A DNA stretch of 64,000 bases from Vibrio gallaecicus (GTDB taxonomy: Bacteria > Pseudomonadota > Gammaproteobacteria > Enterobacterales > Vibrionaceae). The stretch lies in contig NZ_AP025490.1 of NCBI RefSeq assembly GCF_024347495.1, positions 1,984,001 through 2,048,000 on the forward strand, given 5' to 3'. The translations under genes and the position numbers were made by a program. Shown here in pieces: positions 9,593 through 21,382 of this stretch. Each line of letters begins with the position of its first letter. Within the stretch, counting starts at the first letter, position 1. The notes beneath the pieces were generated by a model. That model was not told where the DNA came from, made no database searches, and saw only the letters and a list, made by a program, of their open reading frames with translations.

Positions 9593-9760
9593 ATGGCTGA
9601 AGGGAATAGCTTCCAAATGGCAATAGATTTACTGTGCTGCCATTTAGGTATATCTGAAGAAGAAGCAAAAAAGCAGATTGGCGTTCAACCTACACAAGAT
9701 ATCCAAACACATATATCTGAAACCCAACAAGCACTAATGGGTTTAACTCAAGACAGATAA
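9593..9760 (+). CDS. Small hypothetical protein, 55 residues
   Basis: An ATG with AAGGAAAG about 6 nt upstream opens a clean 55-residue frame beginning MAEGNSFQMAIDLLCCHLG and ending TAA. The product is acidic and helical; the middle (ISEEEAKKQI) resembles an ordinary helix-turn-helix-sized fold, and a CC pair lies at 15-16. No family is recognised. A 10-bp hairpin terminator follows within 10 nt, which supports a genuine transcript ending here. It is divergent from htpX. Confidence 0.6.
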   Translation: MAEGNSFQMAIDLLCCHLGISEEEAKKQIGVQPTQDIQTHISETQQALMGLTQDR

Positions 9761-9769
9761 TCCTATTAA

Positions 9770-9804
9770 AATGAAGGGTTCAACTTCAATTCTGACCCTT
9801 CATT
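9770..9804 (+). terminator. Bidirectional hairpin between the small ORF and the LysR gene
   Basis: AATGAAGGGT (9770-9779) and ACCCTTCATT (9795-9804) form a perfect 10-bp stem with short T- and A-rich flanks, between convergent genes. Confidence 0.65.
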
Positions 9805-9821
9805 TAACTTCCACGATTAGT

Positions 9822-10715
9822 CTAATCAAAATAATCTTTAGCCAACAAGTCACACTGTTCGCGCAATGCTTTAATAAAAGAATCTTGTTCTAAACCAATG
9901 GTATAAAACAAACTAAAAGGTACTTTAAAATCATTACAAAGTAAGCCCGTTTCTTTCTTTTGTATCACGCCCTTCCGCACACCATTTTCTGCCGTATGAT
10001 TAGGAAGCAACGCCCACCCTTGCTCTTGAAGCAACTGCATGATTAGCTCGCTACTACTCACAACACGTGTACAGTAAGAGAATGCTTTTATAACTCCCTC
10101 TGCTTTTAACGCGTTTTCACTCAAATATTGAACTTCTAACTGCGCATCTTCAAGGTCAAACGTCGATTTTGCCGCCAATTTAGAATTCGACCCAACATAT
10201 AACCCATAATCGACATACCCAAGATGTTGATAATAGGCGGGGAACATCAATGAGATTGAACCTTTTGCTGGGAAGAAAGCAAAGTCTAACTTTTCGTTTT
10301 TCAATTCCTCGAGCCCAACTTCACGGTTTCTTGCTAGCCAATTAATACTGACCAATGGAAAAGATTTTGCAGCCCATAACTCAATGTATTTCAAAAAATC
10401 AAAAGGAAAGTCAATGTCATAGCCGATATTGAAATGTGTTTTTGAGTCGTTAAATAAAAAGTTACTTATTTCTGCCAACTTACTGTCTTGTCGAATGACT
10501 AAAATAGCATGTGGATAGAGTTTTTCTGCGGCAGGGGTTTCGACGGCTTTCCTCCCAACTATAGTAAAAAGTTCATAGCCTAAAGAGTCTTCGTAAGATT
10601 TAACCAATTCACGAATAGTCGTACGGTCTTTGTTTAAACGGCGTCCCGCAGCACTAAACGAATGTTCCTCATAGACAGCGACAAAGCTCGCAATTGTTCC
10701 AATGTATGCATACAA
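9822..10715 (-). CDS. LysR-family transcriptional regulator
   Basis: This 297-residue protein has an N-terminal winged helix-turn-helix (about residues 5-60; SFSAAGRRLNKDRTTIRELVKSYE as the HTH) and a C-terminal effector-binding domain. The HTH is somewhat unusual for LysR: RTTIRELVKSYEDSLG replaces the common P-T-S-v-S-r-x-I-x-x-L-E. It faces the MATE exporter gene with a 91-bp gap, the usual arrangement in which a LysR protein controls its divergent neighbour. The effector is unknown. Confidence 0.85.
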   Translation of the reverse strand: MYAYIGTIASFVAVYEEHSFSAAGRRLNKDRTTIRELVKSYEDSLGYELFTIVGRKAVETPAAEKLYPHAILVIRQDSKLAEISNFLFNDSKTHFNIGYDIDFPFDFLKYIELWAAKSFPLVSINWLARNREVGLEELKNEKLDFAFFPAKGSISLMFPAYYQHLGYVDYGLYVGSNSKLAAKSTFDLEDAQLEVQYLSENALKAEGVIKAFSYCTRVVSSSELIMQLLQEQGWALLPNHTAENGVRKGVIQKKETGLLCNDFKVPFSLFYTIGLEQDSFIKALREQCDLLAKDYFD

Positions 10716-10806
10716 CCTCTTGGACGTAAAACCCCATCATAAGTGGTTTTATAGAGTGCTAAAGTCCAATCATAATTACCAGAAGTATTTCTTACTTCTT
10801 ACAGCT

Positions 10807-12194
10807 ATGACTTCAAATAAAAGAACAATAAATTCAAACCTATTGGCACAATTTAATGCCCCAATTTTAAAGCAGCTCTTTGCTCTCGCACTCCCTATAA
10901 CATTACAAAGTATCTTTTTTTCTAGCAAAGGAGTGATTGACCTAATCATGATTGGTCAATTGAGCGAAAATGATATCGCAGCCGCAGGAGTTGCAAGTAG
11001 AGCCTTATTTGTGGCAACAATTATTATCTCAGGCGTAACCACTGCTGGAGCAATCTTAATTGCTCAATACTTTGGAAAAAAGACCACCTAGGAACCAAAA
11101 GAGGGACTGCATTAACTTGGTTACTATCAAGTTTGCTCGCCTTAGTACCTTTTGCTGTTCTTGCGCTAGCAAGCACTCAGGTCATGGCGATATCATCTAG
11201 TAATAATGAAGTTCAAGCTTTAGGCTCTCAATATCTTGTGGTTACAAGCTTTAGTTTATTGTATATAGCATTTACCGGTAGCATCGCAGCTTACCTTCGC
11301 TCCATCCATCAAGCCTCAATCAGTCTATATTTGAGTAGTATTGGTATTATTCTCAATATTTTACTTAATTGGGTATTCATTTTTGGACACTTTGGCGCTC
11401 CACAAATGGGATTGAAAGGTGCGGCTATTGCCACATTAATCAGCAGCGTGTTCGAAGTTGTTATTACGATTATCTATCTAAAACTCAATAGATACGTAAC
11501 CTTGTTTGACTCTTCCGATATCAAGCAAGCTTTACAGTTCCCCTATATAAAACAGATGACTTATTTGGCATTCCCTACCACCGTGAATTTTACATTATGG
11601 GCTGGAGGTTTATTTGCCTATACCTCAATCATGGGACAGGCAAGCTCTGAAGGTTTGATTGTTTTATCTATCATTACGCCGATTGAAGCATTATCGCTTA
11701 GCTTTTTGATCGGTATCGCCAACGCCTCTGCCGTTATTATTGGTAACCATATAGGCGCAAAAGATTTTGAGTCTGCCTACCACCACGCTATTGTTTTCAA
11801 TGTAGTCGCGATTTTGGTTACCCTTTGCGTGTCTCTATCCTTATATGCAATCAAAGATAACGTTCTCGATCTCTTCACTTCAATAAGTACGACTACTAGA
11901 GATCTATCCAATAAGTTCTATCTAATTCTATGTATCGGAATTGTTTTGCGATCACTCCCAACCATGATGGTTGTTGGCGTGTTAAGAGCTGGAGGTGATG
12001 TAAAATTCGGCCTACATCAAGATCTACTCACCCAATGGTGTTTCGGTATTCCTTTGGCTTCGATAGGCGCTTTATTAATAGGTTTAAACGCTGAATGGAT
12101 CTTCGCCCTGTTTTTCTTGGAGACACTCTTCAAATGGTTTGCATGTATTCATCGGTTTAGAAGTAAAAAATGGCTGAACTACTTAGCCCAATAG
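10807..12194 (+). pseudogene. MATE-family efflux transporter, frame interrupted
   Basis: Two overlapping pieces encode one MATE-type multidrug/Na+ exporter. The first, from ATG 10807, ends at TAG 11089-11091 just after AQYFGKK. The second continues in the -1 frame with DHLGTKRGTALTWLL to 12194. Joined by a -1 shift they give 462 residues, the normal MATE length, with about 12 hydrophobic segments and no other lesion. The break lies at GGAAAAAAG, a six-A run where seven would keep frame. A one-base loss, a sequencing slip and programmed frameshifting at A AAA AAG all fit. No clear ribosome-binding site precedes ATG 10807. Confidence 0.8.
11076..11082 (+). other. A AAA AAG slippery heptamer at the MATE frame break
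   Basis: In the upstream frame the codons are GGA AAA AAG, which places the heptamer A AAA AAG in the phase used for -1 slippage in dnaX. A -1 slip here leads into the second MATE segment, and the zero-frame stop TAG follows two codons later. No strong downstream hairpin is visible. Confidence 0.6.
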
Positions 12195-12227
12195 AACACT
12201 TAATGTAAATAAAATTGAGATATAAAA

Positions 12228-12443
12228 ATGAATTTAATCACCTTATATGAAGCTTATGGTCTCACTATCGCTACGCTACTTTTCATAGCAATTTATATAT
12301 TTGTCCATATTAAGTACATTCGACACCATGAAGCACATAAACGGTTTCTAGAAGCTTTATGGGCATTAATGAAAAACACAATCCACGGCGAACATATTCG
12401 AACAATGGGTTATAAACCAGATAATCAAGACGATAAAAAATAA
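12228..12443 (+). CDS. Small single-pass membrane protein, 71 residues
   Basis: Unrecognised. It has one hydrophobic segment (about residues 11-30, LTIATLLFIAIYIFVHIKYI) followed by a basic, His-rich cytoplasmic tail. It begins 33 nt after the MATE gene on the same strand, is followed by a strong terminator and may be co-transcribed with the exporter. A role tied to the exporter is only a guess. Its ribosome-binding site is weak. Confidence 0.65.
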   Translation: MNLITLYEAYGLTIATLLFIAIYIFVHIKYIRHHEAHKRFLEALWALMKNTIHGEHIRTMGYKPDNQDDKK

Positions 12444-12460
12444 TGTGCTAATACAAAAAT

Positions 12461-12495
12461 AAAAACCGACTGTAAAAGCTACAATCGGTTTTTTT
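12461..12495. terminator. Bidirectional terminator between the small membrane protein gene and bioD
   Basis: AAACCGACTGT (12463-12473) pairs with ACAATCGGTTT (12481-12491), with one mismatch, an A-run before and a T-run after. It can serve both converging transcripts. Confidence 0.85.
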
Positions 12496-12514
12496 CGGGT
12501 TCAGTAGGCGAAGT

Positions 12515-13198
12515 CTATAGATTCAGAAGGGGGGAAACATCAATGTACTTACCAATGTTCTTAGACTCTGCTCTTGGCACATATGGGATTTCACCTAACT
12601 TCGGCGCACCTAGCTTGTCTTCAAGCATTGCAATAATATCTGCGTAATGTTCTGTTCCTGGGTTAATTCGGTTTGCTACCCAACCAATTAACTCTAATCC
12701 ATCAGCACGAATAGCTTCCGCAGTCAGCAAAGCATGGCTAAGACAACCGAGTTTAATCCCAACAGTTAGAACCACCGGTAGTTTTTCTGCTTTTACCCAC
12801 TTAGACAAATATTCGTCATCTGAAATCGGGACACGCCATCCACCAGCACCTTCAACTAATACGATGTCGGAGTTTTCTTTGTGCTCAGCCAATTTCTCAC
12901 TTAAGATGCTTTCTTCGATTACCACTCCATCGTGCTTAGCAGCAATATGAGGAGAAGACGGAAGAAGCAACGCATAAGGGTTTACATCTTCATAAGCTAG
13001 ATCTTGTGTAGCGGCTTCTTGTAAATGCAAAGCATCACTGTTACGTAAACCTTCTGGGTACTTTTCACACCCTGCAGCAACCGGCTTGTAACCAATTGTT
13101 GATAACTCTTTTGCAGCTAAAGCTTGAAGAATTGCCTTAGATACAACTGTTTTTCCCACTTCGGTATCCGTACCTGCAATAAATAATGCATCAATCAT
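12515..13198 (-). CDS. bioD: Dethiobiotin synthetase
   Basis: This enzyme forms the ureido ring of dethiobiotin from diaminopelargonic acid, CO2 and ATP. The P-loop GTDTEVGKT is at residues 9-17 and [12 protein letters not shown] near 115 contributes to substrate binding. It is the last gene of bioBFCD; its start overlaps the bioC stop by 4 nt, so translation is coupled. Confidence 0.96.
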   Translation of the reverse strand: MIDALFIAGTDTEVGKTVVSKAILQALAAKELSTIGYKPVAAGCEKYPEGLRNSDALHLQEAATQDLAYEDVNPYALLLPSSPHIAAKHDGVVIEESILSEKLAEHKENSDIVLVEGAGGWRVPISDDEYLSKWVKAEKLPVVLTVGIKLGCLSHALLTAEAIRADGLELIGWVANRINPGTEHYADIIAMLEDKLGAPKLGEIPYVPRAESKNIGKYIDVSPLLNL

Positions 13199-13998
13199 AA
13201 TTTAATAACCCCTAAACAAACTTGATATGTTGCTGGTAAGAAACCTTGATGGCTTTGAAACTCTCGATATTCTTTCTCGACAAGTTGCAACATTCTGCGA
13301 CTTGTTAAACCGTGTGAGCGACCACTTACATGAGTAGCCCCGATTCCCTTAAGGTCTCGCATCAACTCTAATGCAGTGTCGTACCAAACTGTGATAGAGG
13401 GCAAGTCTAGTTGATGAGCCTCACAGCTAGATTGCGCTAACGCAATTTTTACCTGATTCTCAGAAATAAAGTTATTAACGTGTTGATGTGTGTCAATTTT
13501 ATTCCACGATTTTTGCAACTCAAACAGTGAGCCATCTAACAAAGTGGAAAATAAAACACTTCCTCCACGCTTCGTCACTCGTTTTATCTCACGTAAAGGT
13601 ACAGATAAATCATCACACCACTGCAATGCTAAGCTTGAAAAGACAATATCGAAGCTTTGGTTTTCGAATGGAAGTTGTTCCGCATCTGCTTGCTGATAAG
13701 ATGAAATCTGAACACCACACCTTAACTTCGATTGGTTTAGCATTTCTTGAGAAAGGTCCGCACATACTACATCTGCTCCCCTTGATAGTAATTGGTAAGA
13801 GAAGTAACCAGTACCACAACCGAGATCGAGCACTTTAAGCCCAGACAAATCATTAGGCAATTTGTCTAGTAATCGATGACCGACATCGCGCTGAAACTCA
13901 GCGTGTTTATCATAAGTGGTTGCTGCTTTGCCAAAAGCTTCAGCAATCGCACTCTTATCGTGGCCGATGTAATTATTCACTACTGCTTCTTGTGACAT
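13195..13998 (-). CDS. bioC: Malonyl-ACP O-methyltransferase
   Basis: This SAM-dependent enzyme methylates malonyl-ACP so that the fatty-acid machinery can build pimeloyl-ACP methyl ester for biotin. Class I methyltransferase motif VLDLGCGTG is at residues 56-64, with the acidic ribose-binding ADLSQEML segment near 80 and the QADAEQLPF segment near 103. It lies 3 nt after bioF. No BioH is in the window, so the esterase must be elsewhere. Confidence 0.95.
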   Translation of the reverse strand: MSQEAVVNNYIGHDKSAIAEAFGKAATTYDKHAEFQRDVGHRLLDKLPNDLSGLKVLDLGCGTGYFSYQLLSRGADVVCADLSQEMLNQSKLRCGVQISSYQQADAEQLPFENQSFDIVFSSLALQWCDDLSVPLREIKRVTKRGGSVLFSTLLDGSLFELQKSWNKIDTHQHVNNFISENQVKIALAQSSCEAHQLDLPSITVWYDTALELMRDLKGIGATHVSGRSHGLTSRRMLQLVEKEYREFQSHQGFLPATYQVCLGVIKL

Positions 13999-14001
13999 TT
14001 A

Positions 14002-15198
14002 CTAAGCCCTATTATTTGTTTCGATCTTTGATTCAAAGCTTGATTCGATGTTTCGTTCGATAGCTTGATGCAATGAGCTTGTTAACTGAAGAACTTGTTT
14101 TTGAGTATGCCTTGCCGTTAGCGTAATACGTAAACGAGCAGTTCCAACCGGCACCGTTGGCGGTCTTATCGCGGTGACCCATACTTGATCACGCTTTAAC
14201 TCTTCTGCAATAGATAATGCAGTTTTGGCTTCACCAACCACAAACGGTTTAATGGGAGTCTGAGTCTCGATAAACCCTTCAACACCACTCATCTGTTCTG
14301 AATAAGTGGCCCCAAGCTCAAAGAGCTTCTCACGACGCCACTCTTGCGTTTGAATCATTTGGCAAGCATAAGATAGAGCTACAGCTTGCGAAGGCGGCAT
14401 TGCTGTTGAATAAACATGATGCCGAGCAAATTGAGTTAAGTAATCACCCAACTCTGCCGAACACAGAATAGCGGCACCAGAAAGGCCAAATGCCTTGCCA
14501 AAAGTCACGACCAGAATATCGGGCGTTATTTGCGCTACGTTGCAGCTCCCCGCCCCTTTTTCACCCAGCACACCAATGCCATGAGCATCATCAATGACGA
14601 GCCAGCTGTCGTATCGATTAGTAAGCTTAGATATCTGACTGAGAGGTGCTTGATCCCCATCCATACTAAACACACCTTCAGTCACTACAAGCGATTGAGG
14701 AGTTCGGTTCAGCAGCGAGTCTAGATGCTGTGTATCGTTGTGCTTAAAGCGTTTCATTGTTGCAGGGGAAAGCATACCCGCTTCCATCAAAGAAGCATGG
14801 TTGAGTTTATCTTGCAGCAGAAAATCGTCTTTCTCGAGAAGAGAGAACAACAAAGCTTGGTTAGCACTAAAACCAGAGCTAAATAGAATGGCACGTTCAA
14901 AGCCGAGCCACTCGCACAGCTGAGCTTCCAAATTTAGATGAGCAGGACTAAAACCAGAAACTAGTGGTGATGCAGCACTACCAGCGCCATACTGAGATAA
15001 CCCTGTTTGCCATGCATCAACAAGTTCTGGGTCATTCGCTAAACCCAAATAATCATTGCTCGAAAAATTAATAAAATCTGAGCCTTCGCTGCGAAGCAAA
15101 GGGCCATTACTATTTTCGAGTACTTTAAGTTGACGACTTAACCCTTGCTCACGACGACGAACAAGGGCTTCTTTAATGCGAGATTTAAACAGTGGCAT
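14002..15198 (-). CDS. bioF: 8-amino-7-oxononanoate synthase
   Basis: This PLP enzyme condenses pimeloyl-ACP with L-alanine to KAPA. The PLP lysine is Lys235 in [12 protein letters not shown], and the conserved FSSNDYLGL segment lies near residue 45. I start at the ATG of [12 protein letters not shown], which aligns with the E. coli start and overlaps the end of bioB by 14 nt; an in-frame ATG 15 nt upstream is possible. No strong SD lies directly before it, consistent with coupling to bioB. The C-terminus carries a short variable Ser/Glu-rich tail. Confidence 0.95.
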   Translation of the reverse strand: MPLFKSRIKEALVRRREQGLSRQLKVLENSNGPLLRSEGSDFINFSSNDYLGLANDPELVDAWQTGLSQYGAGSAASPLVSGFSPAHLNLEAQLCEWLGFERAILFSSGFSANQALLFSLLEKDDFLLQDKLNHASLMEAGMLSPATMKRFKHNDTQHLDSLLNRTPQSLVVTEGVFSMDGDQAPLSQISKLTNRYDSWLVIDDAHGIGVLGEKGAGSCNVAQITPDILVVTFGKAFGLSGAAILCSAELGDYLTQFARHHVYSTAMPPSQAVALSYACQMIQTQEWRREKLFELGATYSEQMSGVEGFIETQTPIKPFVVGEAKTALSIAEELKRDQVWVTAIRPPTVPVGTARLRITLTARHTQKQVLQLTSSLHQAIERNIESSFESKIETNNRA

Positions 15199-16237
15199 CG
15201 TAGAACATGTCATCTTTCGCTGGACGAGCAGCTACGCGCTCCACCACTTGATCTAACAGTTCATTTTCTTGAATTTCATCAGGCTTTTGAGCCACTTCTT
15301 GGCTGTTGATACCCAACTTTTTGAACAGCTGCATATCTGTATCTTCATCTGGGTTTGGAGTAGTCAGTAGCTTACAGCCATAGAAGATTGAGTTCGCACC
15401 AGCCATGAAGCACATTGCTTGCATCTGTTCATTCATGTTTTCACGACCTGCAGATAAACGAACCGCAGACATAGGCATCATGATACGAGCAATAGCAATA
15501 AGTTTAACGAAATCGAAAGATTCAACATCATCAACGTTTTCCATCGGTGTGCCTTTCACTTTCACCAGCATATTAATTGGTACACTTTCAGGGTGTACTG
15601 GTAAGTTAGCCAATTCCACAAGTAGCCCTGCTCGGTCATTAGTACTTTCACCCATACCAATGATACCGCCAGAACAAATCTTCATACCCGCATCACGAAC
15701 ATGAGAAAGCGTATCTAAACGATCTTGGTAAGTGCGAGTAGTAATAATGCTGCCGTAAAACTCAGGAGACGTATCAAGGTTATGGTTGTAGTAATCCAGA
15801 CCGGCGTCAGATAATTCACCGGCTTGCTCTGGTGTCAACATACCTAGTGTCATACAAGTTTCTAAACCCATGCCTTTCACACCTTTGATCATGTCAGTTA
15901 GGTGAGGCATGTCGCGTTCTTTCGGGTTTTTCCAAGCTGCGCCCATACAGAAGCGAGTTGAACCAGCATTTTTAGCTTTTTGCGCCGCATCCAAAACACG
16001 CTCAACTTCCATTAAGCGTTCTTTATCTACATCGGTACGGTAGTGGGCACTTTGCGGGCAGTATTTGCAATCTTCAGGGCAAGCACCTGTTTTAATGGAG
16101 AGCAAAGTACTGACTTGCACGTGGTTAAGCTCTTGGTACTTTCTATGTACTAATTGAGCTTCAAACATTAAATCCATAAACGGTTTTTCTAAAAGAGCAG
16201 TTACTTCAGATACTGTCCAGTTATGACGAACTTCCAC
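15185..16237 (-). CDS. bioB: Biotin synthase
   Basis: This radical-SAM enzyme inserts sulfur into dethiobiotin. The radical-SAM cluster cysteines are Cys53, Cys57 and Cys60 (CPEDCKYC). The [11 protein letters not shown] and SGGIIGMGE segments and YNHN loop are typical of BioB. It is the first gene of bioBFCD and is divergent from bioA, with a BirA-type operator between them. Length (350) is normal. Confidence 0.97.
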   Translation of the reverse strand: MEVRHNWTVSEVTALLEKPFMDLMFEAQLVHRKYQELNHVQVSTLLSIKTGACPEDCKYCPQSAHYRTDVDKERLMEVERVLDAAQKAKNAGSTRFCMGAAWKNPKERDMPHLTDMIKGVKGMGLETCMTLGMLTPEQAGELSDAGLDYYNHNLDTSPEFYGSIITTRTYQDRLDTLSHVRDAGMKICSGGIIGMGESTNDRAGLLVELANLPVHPESVPINMLVKVKGTPMENVDDVESFDFVKLIAIARIMMPMSAVRLSAGRENMNEQMQAMCFMAGANSIFYGCKLLTTPNPDEDTDMQLFKKLGINSQEVAQKPDEIQENELLDQVVERVAARPAKDDMFYDATV

Positions 16238-16325
16238 GTGTCGATCCTTATCTTTATTTAGTATTACAAGCTCTCATACTTGTGGCCTGCATTTATACTT
16301 GGCTAGTCTACCTACAACCATTAGA

Positions 16326-16359
16326 CTGTCAACATAATGAGAATATTAAAAGTTTACAT
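16326..16359. promoter_or_regulatory. BirA (biotin repressor) operator between bioB and bioA
   Basis: The half-sites CTGTCAAC (16326-16333) and GTTTACAT (16352-16359) are separated by 18 bp. The BirA consensus is TTGTAAAC, 18 bp, GTTTACAA. Right spacing, right halves (one or two mismatches) and the divergent bioA/bioB location make this a convincing operator controlling both directions. Confidence 0.85.
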
Positions 16360-16397
16360 TTGATTGCTTTTTAATCGATAAATTTATGGAAGACACT

Positions 16398-17681
16398 ATG
16401 GATCTCGCCTTTGATCGCCAGCATATCTGGCATCCGTACACATCGACTCTTACACCTCTGACCTGCTACCCAGTCACCAATGCCGATGGGGTTTACCTAG
16501 AATTAGAAGGGGGAAAACGAATAATTGATGGTATGTCATCTTGGTGGTCAACCATTCATGGATACAATCATCCTGTATTGAATGAAGCTGCACATAGCCA
16601 AATTGATAAGATGTCCCATGTTATGTTCGGTGGAATCACCCACCAACCAGCTATCGATTTATGCAAAAAGTTATTATCTTTATCCCCTAATAATTTAGAG
16701 CATGTTTTTCTTGCCGATTCTGGTTCTGTTGCTGTTGAAGTGAGCTTAAAAATGGCGCTTCAGTATTGGCATGCGAAAGGAACACCACGCTCTAAATTTT
16801 TGACCCTACGCGACGGCTACCACGGCGATACTTTTGCTGCGATGTCGGTGACAGATCCTGATAATTCAATGCACAGTCTGTATAAAGGCTTCTTACCTGA
16901 GCATATCTTCGCTGATTCGCCAAAAACTGGTTTTTGGGATGAATGGTCCCCTGATGACATCGATAGCTTTCGAGAAAAACTGGTCGTGCACCATGATGAA
17001 GTCGCAGCAGTAATCTTAGAGCCTATCGTTCAAGGTGCTGGCGGCATGCGAATTTATCACCCTGAATTCTTGAAACAAGTTCGCTTACTATGTGATGAGT
17101 TTAATGTTCTACTTATCTTGGACGAAATAGCTACTGGATTTGGACGTACAGGAAAACTTTTTGCTTGTGAACATGCAGACATTCAACCAGACATTCTATG
17201 TCTAGGTAAAGCGCTGACTGGGGGCTATATGACCCTTTCAGCGACGCTTGCTAGCAAAGAAGTTGCTGACACTGTATGTGGAGGTGAAGCCGGCTGCTTT
17301 ATGCACGGACCAACCTTTATGGGTAATCCATTAGCATGCGCAGTAGGTGCTGCAAGTTTATCTATCATAGAGCAAGGTCATTGGCAAAATCAGACTCAGA
17401 AGATCGAACAGCTCTTTTCTGAATTACTCCCTCCTTTACGAGAAAATAAACTGGTTAGAGACGTTCGTTGGTTGGGCGCTATCGGTGTCGTTGAAACCCA
17501 CACACCTGTCGATATGGAAACCATCCAAGCTCACTTTGTTGATCAAGGGGTTTGGATTCGACCTTTCGGGCGGTTGATTTATATGATGCCTCCCTTTATC
17601 ACAAAGGCTGATGAACTCCTTGTTCTAGTTCGTGCTATTGAAACAGCACTACAAACACCTGAATGTTTTCAAAACACCTGA
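16398..17681 (+). CDS. bioA: Adenosylmethionine-8-amino-7-oxononanoate aminotransferase
   Basis: This PLP aminotransferase makes 7,8-diaminopelargonic acid from KAPA with SAM as amino donor. The PLP lysine is Lys271 (LCLGKALTGGYM); GMSSWWSTIHGYNHP and GPTFMGNPLACA are BioA signatures. I start at the second ATG (MDLAFDRQHIWHPY) because it matches E. coli BioA and GGAAG lies 5 nt upstream; the alternative is four codons earlier at 16386. It reads away from bioBFCD, as in enterics. Confidence 0.96.
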   Translation: MDLAFDRQHIWHPYTSTLTPLTCYPVTNADGVYLELEGGKRIIDGMSSWWSTIHGYNHPVLNEAAHSQIDKMSHVMFGGITHQPAIDLCKKLLSLSPNNLEHVFLADSGSVAVEVSLKMALQYWHAKGTPRSKFLTLRDGYHGDTFAAMSVTDPDNSMHSLYKGFLPEHIFADSPKTGFWDEWSPDDIDSFREKLVVHHDEVAAVILEPIVQGAGGMRIYHPEFLKQVRLLCDEFNVLLILDEIATGFGRTGKLFACEHADIQPDILCLGKALTGGYMTLSATLASKEVADTVCGGEAGCFMHGPTFMGNPLACAVGAASLSIIEQGHWQNQTQKIEQLFSELLPPLRENKLVRDVRWLGAIGVVETHTPVDMETIQAHFVDQGVWIRPFGRLIYMMPPFITKADELLVLVRAIETALQTPECFQNT

Positions 17682-17775
17682 TGTACATAATTAAGCTTTA
17701 TAGCTCCTGCAATGGAAGATTAACCCATTAGAAAATCGTGTTTTAAAAGATAAATTGTGCTTTTGAAAGATATAA

Positions 17776-17802
17776 AAAAGCCCAGCATCTAGCTGGGCTT
17801 TT
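17776..17802. terminator. Bidirectional terminator between bioA and serS
   Basis: AAAAGCCCAGC and GCTGGGCTTTT form an 11-bp perfect stem between the convergent genes. Confidence 0.92.
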
Positions 17803-17830
17803 AAGTCATCATTCATGGTAATCGTAATAA

Positions 17831-19153
<1,323 letters not shown>

Positions 19154-19281
19154 TTAGTTATTTGAATATTCAGCGAGTTAACCACTGAATTACTACTAAA
19201 CCGCCTAAAATGGTTGTAAAACAATCAATTCCTGGCAATTTAATCTGAAGATAATGTAGATGTAACGATATCCAAAAAAGC

Positions 19282-20631
19282 CTAGTTTTCATAGCGCTTT
19301 TGTTGGCTTTTTGCGTCTAAATCCGCGAGGTAATCTAACTTCTCGCCGATTTTACCTTCTAAGCCCCGTTTTGTTGGAAAATAGTACTGCGTTGACCCCA
19401 TCTCTGGCGGCAAGTACTTTTCCCCAGCAGCATAAGCTCCAGGTTCATCATGAGCATAACGATATTCTTGCCCATATCCCATGTCCTTCATCAAACTTGT
19501 TGGTGCATTTCGTAAATGATGAGGGACTTCATACTCAGGTAGGTTATGAGCGTCAGAAAGTGCTTGTTTCCAAGCTGTATACACCGCATTACTTTTAGGT
19601 GCACACGCTAAATAGACGACAGCTTGGGCGATAGCTCTTTCCCCCTCAGCAGGACCTATGCGTGTAAAGCAATCCCATGCCGACATGGCAACTTGCATAG
19701 CTCTTGGATCAGCATTACCAATATCTTCAGATGCAATAGCAAGCAAACGTCTTACAATATAGAGAGGGTCACAGCCAGCTGCTATCATTCGTGCAGACCA
19801 GTAAAGAGCAGCATCAGGGTTAGAACCGCGGATTGATTTATGGACGGCTGAAATCAAGTCGTACCAAATGTCACCTTTGTTATCAAAGCGGGCAACCTTT
19901 TCACCAGCCACTTCAGCAAGCAATTGAATAGTTATATCTTTTTCACCCTGCGCGTTGTCTTCTGCCATGTCATAAAGTAGCTCAAGATAGTTAAGCGACA
20001 TACGAGCGTCACCGTTAACCAACTCAGCAAGGCGATCTAAGACGTTATCAGCAAAATCAGCCGGAACATCTCCAAGCCCACGCTGTTTATCTTCGATAGC
20101 TTGGCGAATGACTAGGGAGATATCATCTGTATTAAGAGAAGTCAGTTTGTAGACACGCGCACGTGATAACAAAGCGTTGTTTAACTCAAAAGAGGGGTTT
20201 TCTGTGGTAGCACCGATAAATGTCACTGTGCCATCTTCAATATGAGGAAGAAAAGCATCTTGCTGGCTTTTATTAAAACGGTGGACTTCGTCTACAAACA
20301 GGATTGTTTTTCTGCCTGCTTGCTTATTTTCTCGCGCTTTCTCTATCGCAATTCGGATATCTTTCACACCAGATGTCACCGCAGACACTCGCTCAACTTC
20401 TGCATTCGCATAGTTGGCAGCAACTTCTGCGAGGGTTGTTTTACCGGTGCCAGGCGGTCCCCAAAGGATCATTGAGTGAAGATTCCCCGCCTCTAATGCA
20501 CGGCGTAATGGTTTACCCACGCCTAAAATGTGTTGTTGGCCAATATATTGCTCGACGGTTTCTGGTCTCATACGAGCAGCAAGGGGACGAAAATCTTCGT
20601 CCCCTGCAAAATCTAAGCTATAATTACTCAC
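19282..20631 (-). CDS. rarA: Replication-associated recombination protein RarA (MgsA)
   Basis: This AAA+ ATPase of the clamp-loader clade, homologous to WRNIP1/Mgs1, acts at stalled forks. Walker A GPPGTGKT is at residues 58-65, Walker [11 protein letters not shown] near 110, and the C-terminal tetramerisation region includes [16 protein letters not shown] and the [11 protein letters not shown] motif. Length (449) is normal. The gap from lolA is about 44 nt on the same strand, so they are probably co-transcribed. Confidence 0.96.
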   Translation of the reverse strand: MSNYSLDFAGDEDFRPLAARMRPETVEQYIGQQHILGVGKPLRRALEAGNLHSMILWGPPGTGKTTLAEVAANYANAEVERVSAVTSGVKDIRIAIEKARENKQAGRKTILFVDEVHRFNKSQQDAFLPHIEDGTVTFIGATTENPSFELNNALLSRARVYKLTSLNTDDISLVIRQAIEDKQRGLGDVPADFADNVLDRLAELVNGDARMSLNYLELLYDMAEDNAQGEKDITIQLLAEVAGEKVARFDNKGDIWYDLISAVHKSIRGSNPDAALYWSARMIAAGCDPLYIVRRLLAIASEDIGNADPRAMQVAMSAWDCFTRIGPAEGERAIAQAVVYLACAPKSNAVYTAWKQALSDAHNLPEYEVPHHLRNAPTSLMKDMGYGQEYRYAHDEPGAYAAGEKYLPPEMGSTQYYFPTKRGLEGKIGEKLDYLADLDAKSQQKRYEN

Positions 20632-20675
20632 TGGCAGTCTCTTGAATAGTGAATGTCACCAATAACCCCCAACTA

Positions 20676-21272
20676 TTAATTTCGTTGGTCATCAATTTCA
20701 ACACCTTCAGGTGTTACAAAGGTAAAACGGTCTGATTTTGGTTTATCTAAACTGACATTATTAAAAACAAACTGCCCTTTTTGACCATCTTGCTCAATAA
20801 CATCAAAACCTTTCACGATACCTTGCTCGGTGATGTGGATAAGGAAGTTACCTTGATTAGAATCAACGGCTGTTGGCGTTAATGTAAACAAGTCATCTTT
20901 TTGTACTACGTTATAGTTATCCCAATCACTTGGCTTATTACGCGTTAACAAAACGAAAGGAGTTTGAGCTGTCGCTTGCTCTTGCCAATAAATACTGACC
21001 TGCTCAATGAACGGACTGTAATACCATAGGCTTTGACCATCAGAAACTAAAAGGTTTTCATCAGGGAGCTTGGTTTCCCAGCGGAATAAGCTTGGTCTTG
21101 CAATATCAACCGTCCCTTCCCCTTCCATGACAATATCCCCGTCAGGGCTGGTTACTGTTTGTTTAAAATCGGCACTGAAACCATCATTTAATGCAAGTCG
21201 GCTATTGAGCTCTTCTTTTGGAGATGCGAAAACTGAAAAGCTCATAAATAAAAGTGCGAATATTTTTTTCAT
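20676..21272 (-). CDS. lolA: Outer-membrane lipoprotein carrier protein LolA
   Basis: This periplasmic chaperone carries lipoproteins released by LolCDE to LolB. From the [16 protein letters not shown] start (198 residues) it has a Sec signal peptide cleaved after about residue 17, then the LolA fold with [10 protein letters not shown] and PSLFRWET, which helps line the hydrophobic groove. The start six codons inside the longest frame is preferred for its SD (AGGAAC) and signal peptide. LolCDE is also in this window at 54.5-57.6 kb. Confidence 0.95.
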   Translation of the reverse strand: MKKIFALLFMSFSVFASPKEELNSRLALNDGFSADFKQTVTSPDGDIVMEGEGTVDIARPSLFRWETKLPDENLLVSDGQSLWYYSPFIEQVSIYWQEQATAQTPFVLLTRNKPSDWDNYNVVQKDDLFTLTPTAVDSNQGNFLIHITEQGIVKGFDVIEQDGQKGQFVFNNVSLDKPKSDRFTFVTPEGVEIDDQRN

Positions 21273-21382
21273 TAATGTTCCTATAGACAATAAGTTAATG
21301 ATGATAGGTCACTACCACTTGGGTTTTGACCGACCTTGATAACACGAGTTCCTCGTTAACTTATTATTTTTCTGTCAAATTA

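Noticed and set aside
11133..12194. Second MATE piece as an independent gene with a TTG start
   Set aside because: It has no ribosome-binding site, lacks the first membrane helices of the family, and joins exactly to the upstream piece after a -1 shift.
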